Part shown: one piece after another, positions 8,271 through 16,660 of the stretch
Position numbering within the stretch: position 1 is the first letter of the stretch
Layout: every line of letters starts with the position of its first letter
Source: Brachybacterium aquaticum
GTDB lineage: Bacteria > Actinomycetota > Actinomycetes > Actinomycetales > Dermabacteraceae
Direction: 5' to 3'
Assembly: GCF_014204755.1 (NCBI RefSeq)
Contig: NZ_JACHLZ010000001.1
Coordinates: forward strand, 248,001 to 312,000
DNA: 64,000 nucleotides
Position numbers and translations under genes: made by a program
The notes under the pieces: generated by a model
Seen by the model: only the letters and a program-made list of their open reading frames with translations
The model's database searches: none
What the model was told of the DNA's origin: nothing

Positions 8271-8894
8271 TCAGCAGCCCTCGGGGGTCTCCACCGGCTG
8301 CTGGAGAGCGGCCGACGCGGTGCCCTCCTCGTCCAGTCCCGTGAACCCGTCGCCCAGCAGCAGGTCCACCGCCCTGCCCTCCCGGTTCCCGTCCAGCCGC
8401 AGCTGTGCGCCCTGGACCTGGGCGCGCAGGGACTGCGCGGCGAGATAGCCGTCGGGGCCGTGGACGATCGTGGCCGGGCCGCTCGCCGCGCCCGTGTTGC
8501 CGGTGCCCTGCAGGTCGTAGCCGCGGGCGGCGAGGTCCTCACCCACCCGGCCGGCGAGACCGCTGCGGGTGGTGCCGTTGAGCACGGTGACCGGCACATC
8601 GCCCGGCGCCGCGGGCAGTGCACCCGGCTCCGGACAGGTCAGCACCGTCTCCTCGGGACCGAAGGACTTCGGGGCGATCACCCCCGGCTCGGCGGCGGGC
8701 CGGCGCAGCTCCCCGACCGCGAACACGCCGATCGCGATCAGGGCGACGGTGAGCAGGGAGAAGATGGCCAGCTGCGTCGCGCGCAGGCGACGGGTGCGGC
8801 GCAGCCGCTGGTCGCGACGGCGCACGTCGTCGGCCGAGCGCCCGTAGGGGTGGGCATCGCGGTGGGAGGAGGGCTCCCGGGGGGAGGAGGACAT
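8271..8894 (-). CDS. Single-pass membrane protein with LytR_C domain
   Basis: 207 residues. A basic cytoplasmic N-terminus (about 1-38) is followed by a membrane helix (about 40-61) and an extracytoplasmic region whose VPVTVLNGTTRSGLAGRVGEDLAARGY segment is the hallmark of the LytR C-terminal domain (about 100-190). This domain occurs alone or fused to LCP phosphotransferases that attach polymers to peptidoglycan; the catalytic LCP domain is absent here. The gene follows the GH20 gene on the same strand with a 48-bp gap, in a cluster of envelope genes. Ligand and precise role are unknown. Confidence 0.8.
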   Translation of the reverse strand: MSSSPREPSSHRDAHPYGRSADDVRRRDQRLRRTRRLRATQLAIFSLLTVALIAIGVFAVGELRRPAAEPGVIAPKSFGPEETVLTCPEPGALPAAPGDVPVTVLNGTTRSGLAGRVGEDLAARGYDLQGTGNTGAASGPATIVHGPDGYLAAQSLRAQVQGAQLRLDGNREGRAVDLLLGDGFTGLDEEGTASAALQQPVETPEGC

Positions 8895-8942
8895 GTGGTC
8901 GTCCGTCTCGGTGGTCGCAGCGGTGGCGGTGGCCGGGCGAGC

Positions 8943-10355
8943 TCAGTCGTCCAGCGGCCGGTAGCGGATGCCGAAGGCGTCCAGTCGCGGCAGGTGGGCG
9001 CGCAGGCGCTCCTCGAACTCGGCGTAGCTCTGCGCGGGCGAGCCCCAGGCGCGCTCGGCGAGAGCGCACAGACGCGGGAAGGCCATGTACTGGAACGCGG
9101 AGGCGTCGGGCAGGTACTCGGACCACAGCTGGGCCTGCAGTCCCAGGATCAGCCGCTCCTGGTCGCCGCCCAGCTTCTTGGGCAGCAGTCGGCCGGTGTA
9201 CACGTCCTCGAGGGTGGTGCGGCCGCCGATGGCGAGCGGCTCGTCCGCGGGGGCTGCCTGGTAGTGGTCCAAGTACAGCAGGTCCGAGGTCGCCACGATG
9301 GTCTGGAAGCCGCGGTCGGTGGCGGTGGTGACGCCGGCCGGGTCGCGCCAGTTCATGATGATCGTGTCGTCGGGCAGGTGGGTCTCGAGGACTTCGTCCC
9401 AGGCGATGACGCGCTTGCCGTGCTCGCGCAGGACCTCGGAGGCGTAGGTCGTGAAGCGCCCCTGGATCTCGGAGATCCGGGTGAGGCCCCACTCGTTCAG
9501 GCGGGCCCGCGCCGCGGTCGAGCGCTCCCACTCGCCGGTCGGGCACTCGTCGCCGCCGATGTGGATGTAGGGGGCGGGGAAGATCGCCGCCACCTGGGTG
9601 AGGACGTCGCGCAGGAAGTCGAAGACCTGGTCCGAGACGCCGAGGACGTGGTCGGAGATCCCCCAGACCTCGCGCACTCCCACCTTCTGCTCGGGGAAGT
9701 TGCCGAGCTCCGGGTAGGCGGCGACGGCGGCCTGCATGTGCCCGGGCAGGTCGATCTCGGGCACGATCATGATGCCGCGCTTGCGCGCGTACTCGACGAG
9801 GCCCTTCAGCTCCTCCTGCGAGTAGGAGCCGCCGTGGCGCACGCCGTCGAAGGTCCAGCTGTCCTCGTCGGCGTCCATGCGCCCCACGAGGGTCTGGTCG
9901 CGCCAGGCGCCCACCTCGGTCAGGCGCGGGTAGCCCTTGATCTCCACGCGCCAGCCCTGGTCGTCGGTGAGGTGCAGGTGCAGCACGTTCAGGCGGTGCA
10001 GCGCCATCGCGTCGAGGAAGGTCTCGATCTCCTCGACCGGCAGGAAGTGGCGGGCCACGTCCAGGTGCAGGCCGCGCCAGGCGTACTTCGGGCTGTCGGC
10101 GATGGTGACGCAGGGGATGGACCCGTTCGCGCCGGTGACGATCTGGGCGAAGGTGTTGCGGCCGTCGGCCAGCGCGGCCTCGCTGCCGGCGGTCAGCGCC
10201 GCGCCCTGCGGGGAGATGGACAGCGAGTACTCGGTCAGCGGCAGATCGCTGTTGAGGCCGACGGAGAGCCCCTCCCACGGGTCGGTCGTCTCCCAGGTGC
10301 CTTCCGACCAGACGACGGAGCGGGGCAGCGGGACGAGAGCGATGGGGTCGGGCAT
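8943..10355 (-). CDS. Beta-N-acetylhexosaminidase, GH20
   Basis: 470 residues, ATG preceded by CAGGAGATC. It cleaves terminal N-acetylglucosamine or N-acetylgalactosamine by substrate-assisted catalysis. An N-terminal GH20b-type domain (about 1-90) precedes the catalytic barrel starting GLHLDVARHF (95-104), with HLTDDQGW (128-135), the catalytic HIGGDE pair D269/E270, and the late LGLQAQLWSEY motif. There is no signal peptide, so it probably acts in the cytoplasm on imported chitobiose or recycled wall fragments. Upstream is an NlpC/P60 wall hydrolase gene on the same strand, separated by a terminator-like hairpin, so transcription is probably separate. Confidence 0.92.
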   Translation of the reverse strand: MPDPIALVPLPRSVVWSEGTWETTDPWEGLSVGLNSDLPLTEYSLSISPQGAALTAGSEAALADGRNTFAQIVTGANGSIPCVTIADSPKYAWRGLHLDVARHFLPVEEIETFLDAMALHRLNVLHLHLTDDQGWRVEIKGYPRLTEVGAWRDQTLVGRMDADEDSWTFDGVRHGGSYSQEELKGLVEYARKRGIMIVPEIDLPGHMQAAVAAYPELGNFPEQKVGVREVWGISDHVLGVSDQVFDFLRDVLTQVAAIFPAPYIHIGGDECPTGEWERSTAARARLNEWGLTRISEIQGRFTTYASEVLREHGKRVIAWDEVLETHLPDDTIIMNWRDPAGVTTATDRGFQTIVATSDLLYLDHYQAAPADEPLAIGGRTTLEDVYTGRLLPKKLGGDQERLILGLQAQLWSEYLPDASAFQYMAFPRLCALAERAWGSPAQSYAEFEERLRAHLPRLDAFGIRYRPLDD

Positions 10356-10693
10356 CCGGATCTCCTGGTGGTCGAGGGCGATCGTGACCGTGCCAGTCTG
10401 CCATGGGGCAGGGCGCCTTCGGGGCTGTACGCGGCACCTTCGCCGATCACGGGCACCGTCGAGCGCGGGCGCGGTGCCGGCGTCGCGGGCATGTCGCGCG
10501 CGGTGCGGACAGGACGGAGCCCGGTCGGCGAGGCCGACCGGGCTCCGGGGCGCTGTCCTGCTCCTTCCCGGTGACGCGTGCGCGTCGAGCAGGGCATGCG
10601 CCGCTGGGTCCGGATCCGTGGGATCTGCGGGGCCGGGGTCGACCTGGTGGTCGGTCCGGCGTCCGACGGGGACTCAGCGCACGTCCGCGGGAC
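10356..10693. other. Intergenic stretch between GH20 and NlpC/P60 genes
   Basis: Apart from the strong hairpin at 10516-10546 and the ribosome site of the GH20 gene (about 10360-10367), I see nothing coding here. A GH20 promoter should lie between the hairpin and 10356, but I cannot pick one convincingly. Confidence 0.6.
10516..10546 (-). terminator. Terminator-like hairpin after NlpC/P60 gene
   Basis: A perfect 14-bp stem, GGAGCCCGGTCGGC with its complement, around GAG. On the minus strand it lies about 150 bp after the NlpC stop. It has no U-tract, as is common for high-GC hairpin terminators. Confidence 0.6.
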
Positions 10694-11821
10694 TCAGCGG
10701 TAGGTCACGAAGACGTGCGGTGCGTTCCAGATGGAGCGCTCGACGACCTGCTGGCGAGAGCCGGAGGCGTCGATGATGCGGCCGTTCCCGACGTAGATGC
10801 CCATGTGGCCGTAGTCGTTGCCGGTGAAGGCGACGAGGTCGCCGGGCTGTGCCTCGGACTGGGAGATGATCCGGCCGCCGAAGGTGTAGCCCTTGGCCGT
10901 CTTGCGCGGCAGGTTGATCCCGGCCTGGTTGTACGCGTGGTACACGAGCCCCGAGCAGTCGAAGCCGGTGGACGGGGTCGAGCCGCCCCACGTGTAGCGC
11001 ACGCCGATCTGGGCGCGGGCCGCGGAGATCACCGCGGCACCGTCCACGGACGTGCCGGTGGAGGCGCTGGAGCCCCCGGCAGGAGCGGTGGAGGCGCCGC
11101 TGGTGCCGTCGGCGGGGATGCGCACGGAGCCGCCCAGGGCGTTCCAGGTCTTCGGGCCGACCACGCCGTCCACGCCGATGCCGGCCGCGGACTGCAGGGC
11201 GCGGACCGCGCTCGCGGTGCCGGCGCCGAACACGCCGTCGACCGTCAGCGAGGCGCCGGAGGCGTTCAGCAGGTTCTGGAGGGTGCGCACGGAATCTCCG
11301 CGCGCACCCTGGCGGAGCTTCGGCTGGTCGCTCGTGGAGGCGGTCGCCACCGAGGCGGCGGCGGAGGTGCCGGTGAGGGTGGCCCAGGTCTTGGGGCCGA
11401 CGACGCCGTCCACGGCGAGTCCCGCGGAGGCCTGCTGGGTGCGGACGGCCTTCAGGGTCGCGGCGCCGAAGACGCCGTCGGCGGAGAGGTCGGCACCCGA
11501 GGCGTTCAGCTGCTGCTGGAGGTAGGTCACCGCGCTGCCGCGGGCCCCGGGGCGGAGCTTCACGGAGGTGTACTGGGTGGTGGCGGGCAGGACGGTCGGC
11601 GCGGCGGGGGCGGGCACGACTCCGCGCACGGCCGAGGAGGTCGGGGCCGCGGGGGCCTGGGCCGAGGCGGACGCCGTGCCGGCGAGGGCGGCGGTCGCGG
11701 AGACGGCGCCGATGACGGCGACACCTCCCACGCCCTTGCCCACGGGGGCGGCGAGCCCTCGGTAGTCGATCACGGCACGGCCGGGAGCCCGGTGCGTGGC
11801 GTGCGCTGCGGTGCGGAACAT
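10694..11821 (-). CDS. Secreted NlpC/P60 endopeptidase with two peptidoglycan-binding domains
   Basis: 375 residues, ATG preceded by AGAAGGAGA. A long basic leader and hydrophobic segment (about 28-54, ending ASASAQA) form a signal peptide. Two PG_binding_1 domains follow (about 88-150 and 168-230), each ending DGVVGPKTW and very alike, so probably a recent duplication. After a Gly/Ser/Thr linker comes the NlpC/P60 domain (about 258-375) with catalytic C289 (FDCSGLV), H339 (YGHMGIYVG) and a polar third residue, probably D351 (IIDASG). Such enzymes cut D-gamma-Glu to diaminoacid bonds in stem peptides, acting at the wall in separation or remodelling. The upstream region is unusually long and AT-rich. 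Confidence 0.93.
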   Translation of the reverse strand: MFRTAAHATHRAPGRAVIDYRGLAAPVGKGVGGVAVIGAVSATAALAGTASASAQAPAAPTSSAVRGVVPAPAAPTVLPATTQYTSVKLRPGARGSAVTYLQQQLNASGADLSADGVFGAATLKAVRTQQASAGLAVDGVVGPKTWATLTGTSAAASVATASTSDQPKLRQGARGDSVRTLQNLLNASGASLTVDGVFGAGTASAVRALQSAAGIGVDGVVGPKTWNALGGSVRIPADGTSGASTAPAGGSSASTGTSVDGAAVISAARAQIGVRYTWGGSTPSTGFDCSGLVYHAYNQAGINLPRKTAKGYTFGGRIISQSEAQPGDLVAFTGNDYGHMGIYVGNGRIIDASGSRQQVVERSIWNAPHVFVTYR

Positions 11822-12405
11822 CGGCGGGGTCTCCTTCTCTGTCGCCGCGCAGGACGGCCACGTGGCGAGGAGCCGCGGGGACGAGGGGGGCTGCGCCCGT
11901 CACACGAGGGAAGAGGAGGAAGCGACCGGTCCGGTGACGGGAGGGCGACGGCTCGGTGGGCGCCGCTTGAGAAGGGCGACGCCGCTGGTCACTTTATGTG
12001 CAGGACTCATGAAGTCGACAAGGAGGTTTACGCCGAGAAAAGCGGGAGTTTGCCAAGTTTTTGCCATCCAAGACCCATTTTCCGCGTGTTGCGCTGGAAT
12101 GCAGAATTCCCGGGTAGTAACTACACCCCTGTGATTCGAGGTTCCGGCGTTTCCTCGGTGGGGTCCGGCGGGAGGGGGGTGGAGTCTGTGCAGGTGAGAC
12201 GGGGTGTCTCCGGGAGTGGTGGAAATGTCCGAATCATCCATGGCGTGGGTTGCACCCTTTGTCCGAATTGCCGTATCGGTGGGTAGTACCGGGGAGTAAA
12301 CGGCAGGTTTCCGAATCATGTCGACAACGGGAGCGTGTGGCGCGCGGAAGGGCCGCCGCAGAGGGTGGAGGGCGCAGAGGGCGGCGTGCACGGAGGGCGT
12401 AGAAA
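11822..12405. other. Long AT-rich regulatory region upstream of NlpC/P60 gene
   Basis: About 580 bp with no credible gene. From about 11990 to 12330 it is clearly richer in A+T than the surroundings. It holds three copies of TCCGAAT (12228, 12262, 12310; the outer two extend to TCCGAATCAT) and two copies of GGGTAGTA (near 12112 and 12281). On the minus strand this would be the promoter and 5' leader of the hydrolase gene, whose ribosome site is at about 11827-11835. I looked for the c-di-AMP (ydaO) riboswitch that often precedes such genes and could not recognise its core. Confidence 0.5.
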
Positions 12406-12447
12406 GCGAGGAGCGGCGGGATCCCTGAAGATCCCGCCGCTCCTCGC
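12406..12447 (-). terminator. Rho-independent terminator of tRNA-Pro
   Basis: Minus-strand hairpin with an almost perfect 18-bp stem GCGAGGAGCGGCGGGATC, a short loop and the complement, then CTTTCT. It starts a few bases after the tRNA 3' end and is the best terminator in the window. Confidence 0.85.
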
Positions 12448-12449
12448 GG

Positions 12450-12526
<77 letters not shown>

Positions 12527-12581
12527 GTGGACCTCGCCGGAGCGGGTCACCGAGGAGCAACTCTAGCAGGCCCTGGGCCGC

Positions 12582-13520
12582 TCAGGCCCCCGTCGAGGGC
12601 CTCGGCGAGCGCAACGTGAGCAAGGTCGCCTCGGGCGGGGTGAGCAGGCGGTAGTTCGAGTGAGGGCTCGCCCCCATCCCGGCGCTGACGTTCAGCGGCA
12701 CGCCCTGCCAGGTCGAGAGCCCGCGGGCCTGGCTGCGCGGCAGGTCGCAGTTCGTCACGAGGGCCCCGATGCCGGGCAGGCGCAGCTGGCCGCCGTGCGT
12801 GTGGCCGGCGAGGATCAGGTCGGAGCCGTCGGCCGCGAAGGCGTCCAGGACCCGCTGGTACGGGGCGTGGGCGACGCCGAGGCGCAGCACGTGCCCGTGC
12901 GCGGGAGCGGGGGTGCCGGGCGGGAGGGGCGCCGGCATCTCGTCGCGCTCGAGGTGGGGATCGTCCACCCCGGCCAGCCGCACCTCGAGACCGCCCAGCT
13001 CGATGCTGGCGCGGGTGTTGGTGAGGTCCTTCCAGCCGTGCGCGGAGAGCGCCGCGGCGAGCTCCTCCGTGGGCAGGTCCGGATCGGTGCGCTCGGTGAG
13101 CCCCTTGGGTCGGGCGTCCGGCAGCAGGTAGCGGGTGGGGTTCTTCGCGACGGGGGTGAACATGTCGTTCGAGCCCATCACGAAGGCGCCCGGGCGGCGC
13201 AGCAGCGGCTCCAGGGCCCGGGCGAGGACCGGCACCGCGGCGGCGGAGGCGATGTTGTCGCCGGTGTCGATCACCAGGTGCGGGCGCAGGCTCTCGAGGT
13301 GCTCGAGGAACTTGAGCTTGCGGTCCTGGTCCGGCAGGAGGTGGATGTCGCTGATGTGCAGGATCCGGATGGTGCGGGTTCCCGGGGGGAGGATCCGCAG
13401 CTCCGCCTCGCGCAGCGTGTACTGGTGGATCTCCACGTGCCGCGCCCAGACGTGCGCGGCTGCGGCGGTGCCGAGGCCGAGGGTCCCGAGGGCGCCGGCG
13501 GCGAGGACGGCCGGGCGCAT
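12582..13520 (-). CDS. Membrane-anchored metallophosphoesterase
   Basis: 312 residues. An N-terminal hydrophobic segment (about 4-24) is followed by a calcineurin-type phosphoesterase fold: HISDIHL (55-61), DTGDN (85-89), GSND (116-119), and GHTHGG near the C-terminus supply the two-metal site. Such proteins hydrolyse phosphate mono- or diesters; the natural substrate is unknown. The start codon overlaps the stop of the upstream penicillin-binding protein gene (TGATG), implying translational coupling. The PBP-phosphoesterase pair is the counterpart of M. tuberculosis ponA2-Rv3683. Confidence 0.88.
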   Translation of the reverse strand: MRPAVLAAGALGTLGLGTAAAAHVWARHVEIHQYTLREAELRILPPGTRTIRILHISDIHLLPDQDRKLKFLEHLESLRPHLVIDTGDNIASAAAVPVLARALEPLLRRPGAFVMGSNDMFTPVAKNPTRYLLPDARPKGLTERTDPDLPTEELAAALSAHGWKDLTNTRASIELGGLEVRLAGVDDPHLERDEMPAPLPPGTPAPAHGHVLRLGVAHAPYQRVLDAFAADGSDLILAGHTHGGQLRLPGIGALVTNCDLPRSQARGLSTWQGVPLNVSAGMGASPHSNYRLLTPPEATLLTLRSPRPSTGA

Positions 13521-15919
13521 CAGCCCTCGCCCTCGGACTGGCGGATCACGACGGTCTCGCCCTCCGGCAGGCGCGTGCCCGGCGCGGGCTCGGTGCCGAT
13601 GACGTACCACTGTCCGACGTCGCCGCTCGGCTCCCGGCGCACCTCGGTGGAGTATCCGGCGGCCTGCAGCGTGGACTCGGCCTCGCTGAGCACCATGCCG
13701 GACACGTCGGGCACCACGCCCGGCTGGACCGCGTCGGCGTCGGCCGTCGCGGTCGAGGCGGGGGCCGACGGGAAGGCCTCCGAGGGCAGGCCCTCGTGGA
13801 CGCGCGTCATGTACTCCTGCCAGGTGGGCAGGGAGACGGTGTTGCCCCACACGCTGCCGCGCTCGAGCATCTGGCCGTCCACGGAGAACCCGCCAGGGCG
13901 GATGTTGGACTGCGGGTGGCCGAACCACACGGCGGTGGACATCTGGCGGGTGAAGCCGACGTACCAGGTGTGGAACTGCGAGCCGGAGGTGCCGGTCTTG
14001 CCGCCGGCCGGGTGGCCGGGGATGGTGCGGCCCTTGCCGGTGGCGCGCGGGTCCTCGAGGTCCTGCTGGAGGACCCAGGTCATCGTGTCGGCGATGTCCT
14101 TCTCCACGGCCTGGTGGCACTCGGCGCCGGAGATCTCCATCGGGTCGCCGTTGCGGTCGACGACCTCGGTGATCGCCTGCGGCTTGCAGTAGGTGCCGCT
14201 CGCGGCGTAGGTCGCGTAGGCGGCGGCCATGTCCAGGGCGGAGATGCGCAGCTCGCCGAGGACCACCACGGAGGGGGCCAGCTCGGTGCCGTACAGGTCC
14301 TCGATGGGCATGTCCCACGTGGTCGGGTCGTACGGGTTGTAGGTCGCCGGGACCACGCCGATGTTCCGGGCGCTCTCCGCGATCTCGCACAGGTCCAGCT
14401 GGCGGGCCATGTTCGCGTACGAGGTGTTGATGGAGAACTTCGTCGAGTTCAGGACGGTCTCCATCGGGGCGATCGGGACGGAGACCGCGTTGTCCGGGTC
14501 GTAGCCGGGGTTCTCGCGCCAGGCGCCGCGGGAGAGGCACTCGGCGGGGAAGCTGGGCATCTCCTCGCGGACCGTGCTGACGCGGTCGTCGATGCTGCGG
14601 CCGCTCTCGAGCCACTCCTGGAGCACGAAGGGCTTGAAGGTCGAGCCGACGGGGAAGCCGCTGCCGCCGCCGAGGGCCTGGGGCACGTTGTAGTTGATCG
14701 CGGTCTCGCCGGGCTGGACCTGCTCGTGCGGGTTGAAGGAGCGGTTCTCGGCCATCGTGAGGATGTTGCCGGTGCCGGGCTCGACGGTGACGATCGAGTG
14801 GCCGAAGCCGTGCTCGGAGTCGCCGGGGACGCGGCGCTGGAGGATGTCCACGGCCGCGGCCTGGGTCTCGGGGTTCAGGGTGGTGCGGATCGTCAGGCCG
14901 CCGCCGTACAGCAGCTTGCGCCGCTCCTCGTAGGTGGGGGCGAAGGTCGGGTCGTTCAGCAGTGAGCGGGTCACGTAGTCGCAGAAGAAGCCGCTGGTGC
15001 CGGCGTCGGCGCAGCCCGCGGTGACGTTCTGGATCTTGAGCATCTCCTCGACGGGCTGCTCGGTGTACTGCGTGTACTCCTCCTCGGTGATGTAGCCGTC
15101 GCGGCGCATGTCGCCGAGCACGTCGTTGCGGCGCTTCTGGCCCGCTTCGGGGTGGGCGACGGGGTCGTACTGGTTGGGGCCGTTGGTGATGCCGGCCAGC
15201 AGCGCGGCCTCACCGGGGTTGAGGTCCTTGGCGCTCTTGGAGAAGTAGTGCCGGGCACCGGTCTCGACCCCGTACTGGGACGGACCGAACTGGGCCACGT
15301 TCAGGTAGGCGTTGAGGATCTCCTCCTTGGACCACTGCTTCTCCAGGGAGATGGCGAGCTTCGCCTCGCGCAGCTTGCGGCCGTAGGTCTGCTCGGTCGC
15401 GGCGAGCTGGTCCTCCTGGTCGCCGCGCTGGACCGCATCCATCAGCAGCGCGTTCTTCACGTACTGCTGGGTGAGGGTCGAGCCGCCCTGGGTGGCACCG
15501 CCGGCGGCGTTCGAGGCGAAGGCGCGGACCAGGCCGCGCGGGTCCACGCCGCCGTGCTCGTAGAATCGCCGGTCCTCGACCGCGACCACGGCGTGCTGCA
15601 TATGGGGCGAGATCTCCTCGATCGGCACCATGATGCGGTTCTCGGTGTAGAAGGTCGCCAGCAACGAGCCGTCGGCCGCCTCGATGCGGCTCGCCTCGTT
15701 CAGGGGCTCGACCTCGAGCTCGGTGGGGTAGGACTCGAACAGGTCCACCCCGTCCTTGGCGACCGCGGAGCTCGCCGAGACGGCCGGGAGGAAGAAGGCC
15801 GCCAGCAGCACGCCTGCGAGCGCGGAGACGGCGAGCAGCCCCAGCAGCAGGTAGACGGTCTGCGCGAGGGCGACGGGGAGGGAGCGACCGGAGCCGGACG
15901 ACGACGAGGAGCGGGCCAT
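13520..15919 (-). CDS. ponA: Class A penicillin-binding protein with PASTA domain (PonA2-like)
   Basis: 799 residues from the ATG at 15919. A short cytoplasmic Ser-rich tail and a membrane helix (about 18-45) lead to the glycosyltransferase domain with catalytic E115 in EDRRFYEHGG and a GGSTLTQQ motif. The transpeptidase domain follows, with the serine in GSTFKP (about 425), SxN-type FSINTSY and KTGTSG (about 641). A C-terminal PASTA domain (about 733-795; PDVSGMVLSEAE) may bind stem peptides or beta-lactams. It polymerises and crosslinks peptidoglycan outside the membrane. The divergent neighbour is a WhiB4-like gene and the next gene is a phosphoesterase, the same context as mycobacterial ponA2. 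Confidence 0.95.
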   Translation of the reverse strand: MARSSSSSGSGRSLPVALAQTVYLLLGLLAVSALAGVLLAAFFLPAVSASSAVAKDGVDLFESYPTELEVEPLNEASRIEAADGSLLATFYTENRIMVPIEEISPHMQHAVVAVEDRRFYEHGGVDPRGLVRAFASNAAGGATQGGSTLTQQYVKNALLMDAVQRGDQEDQLAATEQTYGRKLREAKLAISLEKQWSKEEILNAYLNVAQFGPSQYGVETGARHYFSKSAKDLNPGEAALLAGITNGPNQYDPVAHPEAGQKRRNDVLGDMRRDGYITEEEYTQYTEQPVEEMLKIQNVTAGCADAGTSGFFCDYVTRSLLNDPTFAPTYEERRKLLYGGGLTIRTTLNPETQAAAVDILQRRVPGDSEHGFGHSIVTVEPGTGNILTMAENRSFNPHEQVQPGETAINYNVPQALGGGSGFPVGSTFKPFVLQEWLESGRSIDDRVSTVREEMPSFPAECLSRGAWRENPGYDPDNAVSVPIAPMETVLNSTKFSINTSYANMARQLDLCEIAESARNIGVVPATYNPYDPTTWDMPIEDLYGTELAPSVVVLGELRISALDMAAAYATYAASGTYCKPQAITEVVDRNGDPMEISGAECHQAVEKDIADTMTWVLQQDLEDPRATGKGRTIPGHPAGGKTGTSGSQFHTWYVGFTRQMSTAVWFGHPQSNIRPGGFSVDGQMLERGSVWGNTVSLPTWQEYMTRVHEGLPSEAFPSAPASTATADADAVQPGVVPDVSGMVLSEAESTLQAAGYSTEVRREPSGDVGQWYVIGTEPAPGTRLPEGETVVIRQSEGEG

Positions 15920-15924
15920 GGAAC

Positions 15925-15930
15925 TACAGT
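15925..15930 (-). promoter_or_regulatory. -10 box of PBP gene, leaderless start
   Basis: Minus strand TACTGT, five bases (AGTTC), then ATG at 15919. It supports starting at MARSSSS rather than at the several in-frame upstream codons, which would lie beyond this promoter. Confidence 0.45.
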
Positions 15931-16080
15931 ACGGCGGCCCTCGCCGCGGAGGCGATGAGGCAGGCCGCGGGCGCGGGATCTTCACGGAACCGATGCCCGG
16001 CTGTGATCTGCCGGCGCACCCGCCCGAAACCCCCGCGTGATACCACCTCCGGCCCGAGATGCGCGGATTTCCGGTGCGTT

Positions 16081-16109
16081 TTGCCATGTGGCGACCGTCT
16101 CCATACAGT
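16081..16109 (+). promoter_or_regulatory. SigA-type promoter of whiB gene
   Basis: TTGCCA (16081-16086), a 17-bp spacer and TACAGT (16104-16109), about 50 bp before the whiB ATG. It is one of the two best -35/-10 pairs in the window. Confidence 0.6.
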
Positions 16110-16159
16110 AAGGGGACGAACGGATCAGAGCAGATCCGCGAGACGGGAAGGGGACGAGG

Positions 16160-16462
16160 ATGAGCATCGGGGGATCTTCCATCGCCGATGACAGCAGCTG
16201 GGCGACGCGCGGTGCCTGCGTGACCATGGACCCCGACGGGTTCTTCGTGCAGGGTGCCGAGCAGCATGCGGTGAAGTCCGCCTGCGGCGCCTGCCCGGTC
16301 CGCACCGAATGCCTCGTCGATGCGCTGAACAATCGCGTGGACTTCGGCGTGTGGGGAGGGATGACCGAGCGCGAGCGCCGTCGGCTGCTGCGCCGCCATC
16401 CCCAGGTGAGCGACTGGGGTGCCGTGCTGCGGCGCGCCGAGCAGGCGGTCGTCGGCGGCTGA
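16160..16462 (+). CDS. whiB: WhiB-family iron-sulfur regulator (WhiB4/WblA-like)
   Basis: 100 residues, ATG preceded by GGGAAGGGGACGAGG. Four cysteines C20, C42, C45 and C51 (C-X21-C-X2-C-X5-C) ligate a redox- or NO-sensitive 4Fe-4S cluster. The GVWGGMTERERR turn and a basic tail bind DNA or the SigA C-terminus. Assignment to the WhiB4/WblA branch rests on context: divergent from a PonA2-type PBP, as with Rv3681c/Rv3682. Homologues control oxidative-stress genes (mycobacteria) or development (Streptomyces). The ArsA-like ATPase pair usually beside whiB4 is absent. Confidence 0.92.
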   Translation: MSIGGSSIADDSSWATRGACVTMDPDGFFVQGAEQHAVKSACGACPVRTECLVDALNNRVDFGVWGGMTERERRRLLRRHPQVSDWGAVLRRAEQAVVGG

Positions 16463-16473
16463 GCCTCTCCGGG

Positions 16474-16479
16474 TAGGCT
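16474..16479 (+). promoter_or_regulatory. -10 box of small DUF4177-like gene, leaderless start
   Basis: TAGGCT, six bases, then ATG at 16486. It begins a transcription unit that probably continues through the Rid and MBL genes. Confidence 0.5.
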
Positions 16480-16485
16480 CGTGGC

Positions 16486-16656
16486 ATGAGCACACTCACC
16501 CGCTGGGAGTACCTGACCGTTCCGCTGCTGATCCACGCGACCAAGCAGATCCTGGACAACTACGGCGACGAGGGCTGGGAGCTCGTCCAGGTCGTGCCGG
16601 GTCCGAACCCGGAGAACCTGGTCGCCTACCTCAAGCGCCCCAAGGGCGAGGGCTGA
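16486..16656 (+). CDS. Small DUF4177-like protein, 56 aa
   Basis: 56 residues starting MSTLTRWEYLTVPLLIHA, with GDEGWELVQVVPGPNPENLVAYLKR toward the end. The WEY...GWELV pattern is typical of short DUF4177-like proteins. Function is unknown. It is soluble and probably a single alpha/beta unit. The next gene (Rid family) begins 4 bp after the stop, so the two are one operon. Confidence 0.8.
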   Translation: MSTLTRWEYLTVPLLIHATKQILDNYGDEGWELVQVVPGPNPENLVAYLKRPKGEG

Positions 16657-16660
16657 GCCG

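Noticed and set aside
12040-12310. c-di-AMP (ydaO) riboswitch upstream of NlpC/P60 gene
   Set aside because: I could not find the conserved GGGGAACC-like and GGGUGAAUCC-like core in a sensible order on the minus strand.
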